This document shows positions 57,701 through 64,000 of a stretch of 64,000 nucleotides of DNA, one piece after another. The DNA is taken from assembly GCF_964204645.1 (NCBI RefSeq), contig NC_134032.1, positions 8,736,275 through 8,800,274 of the forward strand. Reading direction: 5' to 3'. The notes below the pieces were generated by a model that saw nothing but the letters and a program-made list of their open reading frames with translations, was not told the origin of the DNA and ran no database searches. The position numbers were made by a program, and so were the translations under genes. Within the stretch, counting starts at the first letter, position 1. Every line of letters starts with the position of its first letter. The DNA comes from Tubulanus polymorphus. Its lineage: Eukaryota; Nemertea; Palaeonemertea; Tubulaniformes; Tubulanidae.

Positions 57701-60700
57701 GATTTACGGCAAAAACCCGTTCGGCGGAGACCGCGAGTTCGACTTGCGACGCGAGAAGATGCGCGACGCTCAAGGTCGCGGAGACCGGAAATCCCGCCTG
57801 CCGCCGATACCAGCGCAGGAACCTTACAAACGACCGGTAATTTGATGAAATTCTTAATTTCTGGAAAACTATACTTTTCTTATAAAGGAGAGGATATCTA
57901 TAACTGAACACAAGACTCATCGGGAAAACTGTTCATCCACATATGAAATGAATTTATGTTAATCAAAATTCAACCGAACATAAAATCATATTTTTAATAT
58001 TCAAAATGATCCCCGGGAAAGTCCGTAAATCTATCTTGTTCATCATCAAAAGACTAGTATTTCTTGAAATGAAAAAAAAAACTTATTATCAACAGCAGTT
58101 AATTCCTTTGAATTCTTAAATACGATCTTTACCGAAAATACGAATTTGCGAAAACGTAGATTTCGTATTTCATTTTTTCTCAATGTGACGTTTTCAAATT
58201 CCTTTAATGAAGAAAATTTTGTTTGAAAGTCGTTTTGAATTCATTCTTACATTATCAATATTAATATCAATAATTGATTTCAATCAGATTTGTATCGTTT
58301 TTTACATTTCGTGAATATTTCAAATATTGATTTTAGTTAATTTCGTGCTGAAGTTAATCCGCCTACTTCCAATTCCATTACAAAAAATATAACCATTTTG
58401 GCAGCACGAAAAATCGGGGTTCATTTTCTATATTTCAGACTAAAAAGCCCGCGGCAAGCGAGGTATCGAAGAAGACGCGACGGAAAGTTGACGATTCAGA
58501 AGAGAAAGATGGCGCTGCAGTAGCGAAACTAAAGTCTTCCGTACAGATTGTAAGTTGAATACAATAATTTTCGTTACGTTGAAATTTTCGCTCCTAAATT
58601 ATTTTCGAAATATCTTTTTCTTACGCATATATCATAATCCATAATCTACTTTTTAGCCAATGGACGACGAGGACCGACATCGACCGAGGTAAAAATGTGG
58701 TCCATTAAGAATTTGATAGAAGTTGCAAAAAAATTTCTATAATCGGGGGCGGATCGGTGGGGGGGGGGGGGCGGTAGGGTTAGGGGTCTCGACCCACTGC
58801 TCGGTAATCGAAAATTTTCTGACAGTGATATCACTAACCACAATGCTAATCTTTATCGATCGCTATTTCGGCGCCTGCCAGAAATTACTGTAGGTAATGC
58901 ACACATTTTTATGCGCTTGAACCCTATCTGGCCAAATTTCTGTATCCGACCCTGAAGATATTTCCATTAAGGCACAGCTTAAAATTGAAGATTCACTTGA
59001 TCATCGTATAAAATGTTTGGTTTTTCTATACGTTACCTTCATTTCTGGATAAGTGCTAGGATATCGGGCGATAAAGATATCTGAGGATAAAAAGTGGTTT
59101 CAACAATCATATAATATCGTATCATGTTCATAATTTCCGACGAATAACTTCCCGAAATTGGAAAAAACTGTATTTTCTTAATATTCTTGGGAATGTTTTT
59201 TAGAAGAATTTGCTATTTTCTCCTTCAATTTTCAGCTCAACTGATTCTGGGGTCGATACTTCAGCTACAGGTATTTCCCACCGTGTCCTTCACCTTCCAA
59301 CTGGATGTCACGTGACTTCCCTAACACACAAATACTAAATTGATTCTAAGGTTTAGAAATTGATACCTTGTTTCTCATTTCTGCTGATTTTAAATCAACC
59401 TATCTACCCTTATTACTTTCACAAATACATCCGGCAGTTATTGAGATGAACCGATGACCGGGCCGATTAGGAGAAACACGATATCATTATTAGGCTAACA
59501 AACACGACCTTTTATCGAAGCTGCTAAATTATATTTAGTTTCCATTATTTAATTTCTTTTTTCCCAATCCTGAATTTTTGATTTTTTTTGTTCTGCAAAT
59601 TTCATATAATTAGTTCAGGATCGGGTGTAACGAAAAATTTCAACTCAAAATAAATTTATCATCAACCGAACTTTTCGAATTGATTTCAGAGTTAAACGTT
59701 TTCGTGAGCCCAGTTCAGTACTAAAGCTTTGATTAATTTATAAATCAAGATTAAACCTCAATTCGGCTTTGGTTAATTCTGCTTTGCTTGTTTTTAACCG
59801 CGAAAAATACGCTTTTTAAGTTACGTTTCTGGCTTGTAGGTCGCTTCGCTTCGTTTAAGAAATACGTCATCGCCGAACGACAGAGGAGAGGAGCCACCGG
59901 GCGTCAATCATCCAGACGACCGCAGTCCGCTTTCTCAGATCCGGATCACAATGACGTATTCGATTTATTGATCGACGCCGCGCAGACGACGACGCGTCTC
60001 TCGTCTGCCGGAAGTCAATGCGCTAGTGTGCGGAGCACGCGCAGGAGCACTTCCGCCGACGCCGTATTGGAACCGAATCGGCAGCGACGCGAAACCGCGG
60101 AGGAAATGATCATTCTCGAAAAACTACGCAAGAAAAATAACACAGATATTACGAAAAAGGTAGTTAACTCGCGAGATGGCGCTGTGATAAAGAACACCAT
60201 AGGTACCCTAGAGGGCACTGGAATCAAGGGGACAAATGACTCACTAAATGGCACTGTTGACTCACTAGATGGCACTTTTTCAAACAATTCATTAGATGGC
60301 GCTGAGCCGACGATACCATCAGTTAGAATAGAGATAGATATGCGGTCCCTGTTTCCAAAGAATGTTGACGGCGAAACCGCAGAAGGTCGCACCGGGAGAC
60401 GACTGACTAGAAAAATGAGAAAATCTAAGAGCGTATCTCCCGGAATGGCCGGTAGGCGTCGCCGTAAGAGAGCATTGACGTCGACCGATGTCGGTATTAA
60501 AGTGCGTTCGGAATCAGTCGAAAGAAAGAATCGACTCGAAGGGGTAGATCAGAAGTGGCGATTAGATCGTAATGAGCATATGCTGGATGACGTCATTAGG
60601 GGGAAAGCATCGGAACGGGGTCAGCTGCCCGGGATTGAAGATGAGCTTCGGAGACTAAAAAAACAGCGCAGTAAAAGCGGAAAAAACCACGAATCTGAAA

Positions 60701-63142
60701 GACCCAGGTCATGTAGAGTTTATAAACCAATCGGGGATAAACACAAACCTAGGAGATCTAAATCGGCAATAGGTGGCGACTTACATAGCCTGACGTCACC
60801 TAACGATGGATCCCGTGAAGATCATTATTATTCATGGAACGCCGATGAAATGTTCTTGAAAGCTACCGGTAGGGGGAGCTTTACAACAAGCAGTTCCCAG
60901 AGCAGTGGCCGAACCGTGTCGGCCTCGAGTTCGAATGAACTGCTGACCCAGTTTTCGGACAAGTCGTCCAAGAACTCGTCCGACAAGTCGTCCGACAAGT
61001 CATCTGACAAGTCGTCCGACGAAGGTCAAGGTGAACCGCAAATACGCAACGAACGTGGCGGAAGTGCAACATCACAACCGAAAACGTCAGATATCGAGAA
61101 ATACGCGAAAAAAAGAAAAAGAAAGAGGAAGCCGAAAAAAGAAATCGCGAATTTGATAGGGGAAGAAGAAATAAACCGAAAAGAGGCCATGGTCGCCACG
61201 ATTTTGCAGGCGGTTAGCAGTAAATTGCGGAACGTCGGACGTTCGAAGTCTCGACAAAAAAGTCCGGTCAATAGCGTCGGCGAATCGGTAGAAAACGAGA
61301 ATGGAAAGAAGGAAACGGCGGTAGTCGATGATGGGGAAGATTTCTCCAAATTACCGAGTATTAAGGACATGCTGAAGAAAATAATAGGAGCCGAATCGGC
61401 CCCGAGCGAGCCGGCCGCACCGGTAAACGAGGTAGATTCCGATACGAAAGCATTCAATAGAAATCTATCGGATTTTGTTTTGTTTTCGAAAGAAATGAGT
61501 GAAAAACTGAGCGCGCAACAATCGCGGCGGCCAGACGATCCGATGCCTTGCCCGAGAAATAATCGATACATGCAAAGAGCTAAGAGTTTCAGCGCATATA
61601 CGACGAAACAACCCGAACAGCGCACGCGCAAACAGTCGCTGTCGGCGTGGAAGGTCGATTTCCGCCAGGGGGCGCCGCTCGTCGAGAAAGGGTCAGAAAC
61701 AGATTGCGCTTTAGACGGTGTAATGGCGCACGGAAAGAAGAAAACACCTAGAAAATCTCGCGCCAGGAGTAAGGAAATTCATAAAGAAATTGATTTGAAA
61801 AAAAAAATTTCAAAATTAGGTTTATTAGATGCATTTTTTACTATCATTTCTCAAAATTTGAAATCAATTTTTTTCATTTCAGTTTTTTCTATTACTTGAA
61901 GTTTCGCTATAAATTCTAATCATAATTTATTTCTAATATGTAAATTTCATTAACATTTGCTTACGTCATTTGCATCTTAATTTTTCGCACTATCGCTTGA
62001 TTCCATCTGATTTATCAAATCCTTGTTTAATCAATTACCTCTGATGACGATCCCGATAAAATTGTTAACAGATCCGCGTCGAGTACGAGGTAGACCGCTG
62101 AAAATGACGAACATTCGGGACACGGCAGGTATAGCATAGTTTAACCCCCTAACACCTATCACCACCTAACCGACCCCTTTTCGACCTGCATTCGATAGCA
62201 AACGGATCGATCTGAGAATAATTGCCTCGAAAATAAAATTTGAAAAAAAAATCTTTAAATGAAATTATTAGACTCATTATCGTTATCATCGTCTAATCTA
62301 TACGTATCACGCATATTTTATTCAACTCCAAATTTTTTTTTCGTATGTGAATATCTTAGATACGGACATTTTTAAATTCGGATACTTTGAACCTCGGAAA
62401 AAATCTGTGCCGTAATAACTTCAGTGAATGGATTCATTCAGGAATATAATTCAATTTTGATTATTTTTTTGGAAATCTTGAACAGTCTTTGTACATTTCA
62501 TTTATTCTCTTTTATCATTTTCGGCTTGATCAGATTTGTTTTGTTTAATAAACTTGGTTTTCAAATTTATTTAAGACTCATTTGATGTAAAACTAATTCA
62601 ATGATTTAGACATTTTAAAATGTTAATCAATCCATTAGGAATTTGACTACAAATACGTTTGTACAGTGTTTAAAAGAATTCATTTTACCTAGAATAATTA
62701 AATAACGATAATGCCCCACAATGATGATTTAACAATAATGCCCCACAATAATGATTTAACAATAATGCCCCACAATAAACACGTTCCCAAATGTTTTGAT
62801 ACTTTCTCAGTTTGTATCAAAAATATTGCCAATTTCTGGTCCTTGAGTCCTGAAAAATGATAAATTTACAGCGCAAAATCGTACAAACGTGTCAATTATA
62901 CTTCTAAACACTTTATTCGCGGACCAGTTTATGAATTGAGCCTGGGCCATAGAGCGCTTTATCCGCCTGTGATCTCGACTTTCAATTTATTACGTAAGCT
63001 ATTCGTGGACAAAATGCGGCCGGCGCATAATAGAAACTTCGCTCTATGTATTCTTTCATTACCGCCGACAAAGAGGACCGATATTTCGCAAATTGGATTC
63101 GGGAGGTTTAAACCTCCCAAGGTCAAATCACTAAAATTGTGA
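51757..63142 (+). CDS. Large multi-exon gene, unrecognised basic Ser/Lys-rich protein, 3' part
   Basis: Sixteen exons: 51757-51829, 52311-52703, 52913-52950, 53073-53318, 53777-53946, 54543-54779, 55337-55528, 56082-56543, 56943-57044, 57571-57836, 58439-58549, 58657-58688, 59236-59270, 59840-61768, 62072-62128 and 62928-63142 (stop). Every intron is GT-AG and all fifteen phase pairs agree, giving 1518 residues after a 5' partial codon. Features: KIRRIILHDVCGRRLDTDTS early on; a CNGCRRAGLCLGC (CxxCx5CxxC) near 53260-53300; further CxxC in exons 7 (QQCDMC) and 8 (LCSRCGSAYSYDSW); a recurring PPIPA/T motif in exons 2, 7 and 10; and a 1.9-kb exon rich in RSKS/RxxS sites, KRKRKRKPKK-type basic runs and a KSSD tandem. 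The frame running past 61768 to 61899 is intron read-through. Upstream exons are missing. No known family was recognised; a nuclear or cytoskeletal role is only a guess from composition. Confidence 0.75.
53460..53509. repeat. Perfect 14-bp-arm hairpin in intron 4
   Basis: CAACGTTTCGACTA and TAGTCGAAACGTTG flank a 22-bp loop. Arms resemble those of the snap-back elements at 29317 and 49523, so it may be a minimal member of that class. Confidence 0.75.
54033..54125 (+). repeat. tRNA-like SINE head in intron 5
   Basis: A-box-like AGTAGCTCAGAGAGATAAGG and B box GGGTTCGAGTCC are present, about 88 bp end to end. Terminal GCC...GGC pairing is partial. Spacing and imperfect stems fit a SINE head, with a decayed long-arm tRNA as alternative. 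Confidence 0.5.
54850..54985 (-). ncRNA. Hammerhead-like element in intron 6, leftward
   Basis: The minus strand has CTGACGA (54975-54969), a stem II GATCT/AGATC, and CGAAA (54946-54942), meeting the CUGANGA and GAAA core requirements. One unpaired T separates the core from stem II, and stem III is weak. The body that follows matches 45345-45482 and ends TAGTGGGTTTTTATCTTATT. Confidence 0.4.
57125..57540 (-). repeat. TGAYRTCA-core repeat cluster in intron 9, inverted orientation
   Basis: Units near 57215, 57390, 57450 and 57510 read TTTGATGATGTCATAGGGxG in reverse orientation to the left-hand clusters. One exact TGACGTCA lies at 57516-57523. Confidence 0.6.
62700..62785 (+). repeat. Minisatellite in last intron, three units of about 29 bp
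   Basis: Each unit reads AATAATGCCCCACAATAATG then ATTTAAC, with one substitution or so between units. Confidence 0.8.
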
Positions 63143-64000
63143 CCTTCGTGGAGATTATCTAAAAAGCCGATGGTAATCAAATTTAGCAGAACTTTTTACC
63201 CAAACGTTCAATGGTTTGAAAATCTTTCAATGGCATTCCTAAGTATTTGATGAAAGTTGAGAAATCATAAGATATTCATAAAACAATGGACTCTAAAACC
63301 TAAATCGTTTAAGAGTCCCTGATATAAAAAAAACTTCGCATAACGAAGAAGCAAAAATTCGAATCTGATTCATCTGTTTGGAATTGATTCTTATGAAATG
63401 GAAACAAATGCGTGAACACTACTCATTGATTCGTTCATTATTGTACAATATGTTTTATTTGTTGACCGTAAGACGTTGACATTATGTCAATTTCATTCAA
63501 TTTACTTTGCGGCTTTACAACGGCTATTTCACTGGTTCTGCGTGATGAGATAATTCTGATTAAAGTTATTGTATTAATTTCTACATGTATATACGTAATG
63601 ATACTCTTTCTGAATAAAAGATGCACGTTATTCGAATCCCCACCATTGTTCTCTACAATGTACGTTAATCAAACTCACGATAAAACCAGAGCCAAAACCA
63701 TGGACTCAAAAACGAAGAATCCGTGGTCAAACATGCAATTCTAATTTCCCCGTTAGTTCACTGATGCCGTCAGTTTCTATCGAATGCAAGGATTCTAGCC
63801 AATCAGAGAGGCGCATGTACACATCCATTGGCATGTTAGTTATAGTACAACTTAGATAATAATCAAGGTTCGAGCCAATGTCAGTATCTAGAATATGTTC
63901 TTTCATCAAATACAAATAACTCAGCAGTAGTCAGTTAGTTGAGTTTGTTTGACTTGTTTTGTATTTCATCAATCAATCTATTTCATTTTAGTATCAAGTA
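63143..64000. other. Downstream of the large + strand gene, nothing supported
   Basis: An AATAAA-type hexamer (GAATAAAAG near 63612) could serve the gene's 3' end. The phrase ATGGACTCTAAAACxxAA near 63286 recurs at 63699 and at 2708, a possible tiny dispersed repeat. No gene recognised. Confidence 0.35.

Noticed and set aside
61769-61899. C-terminal extension of the long + strand frame (KEIHKEIDLKKK... to stop)
   Set aside because: A GTAAGG donor at 61769 joins in phase to the exon at 62072-62128, and composition changes sharply to AT-rich after it. Treated as intron.
1-64000. CRISPR arrays, bacterial operons or phage genes
   Set aside because: No regular spacer-repeat arrays or prokaryotic gene organisation. 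Gene structure is clearly animal nuclear.

Overview
This window is animal nuclear DNA. It has split genes with clean GT-AG introns, a eukaryotic tRNA-Asp gene, metazoan-specific domains (TNF homology domain, calcium-binding EGF, SUEL/galactose-binding lectin, rhodopsin-like GPCR) and many tRNA-derived SINEs, fold-back elements and minisatellites. Gene density and content fit a marine invertebrate bilaterian, plausibly a lophotrochozoan. The species cannot be fixed from sequence alone. All gene models were built by reading splice signals and checking that codon phases agree across introns; no transcript or database evidence was available.

Left part (1-33 kb): mostly repeats with few exons. A likely first coding exon of a leftward gene lies at 2860-3036. 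Two phase-compatible exons of another leftward gene lie at 22538-22768 and 16694-16795. A decayed peptide-type GPCR lies at 17.8-18.8 kb, a tRNA-Asp(GTC) gene at 21356-21427 and a 27-bp minisatellite at 21.9-22.4 kb. Two copies of a sequence of about 510-540 bp stand in opposite orientation at 1-541 and 31697-32204.

Middle (33-41 kb): two leftward genes sit head to tail. The downstream one (33211-35766) encodes a complete 328-residue type II membrane TNF-superfamily ligand in four exons. The upstream one (36365-41088 and probably beyond) encodes a protein with a Tyr-rich segment, three EGF-like repeats and a C-terminal SUEL lectin domain. Its stop codon is about 600 bp from the TNF start codon.

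41-51.7 kb is intergenic or intronic, with dispersed repeats, hammerhead-ribozyme-like motifs and one possible leftward exon near 47.3 kb.

Right part (51.7-63.1 kb): sixteen phase-consistent exons on the + strand form the 3' portion of a large gene (at least 1518 residues, stop at 63142). Its product is basic, Ser/Lys-rich, has CxxC motifs and was not recognised. The last 860 bp show nothing convincing.

Beyond the genes, the strongest signals are the dispersed repeat family with a TGACGTCA/TGACATCA core (at least 13 exact TGACGTCA sites in 64 kb), the hammerhead-like cores and several hairpin-forming elements.
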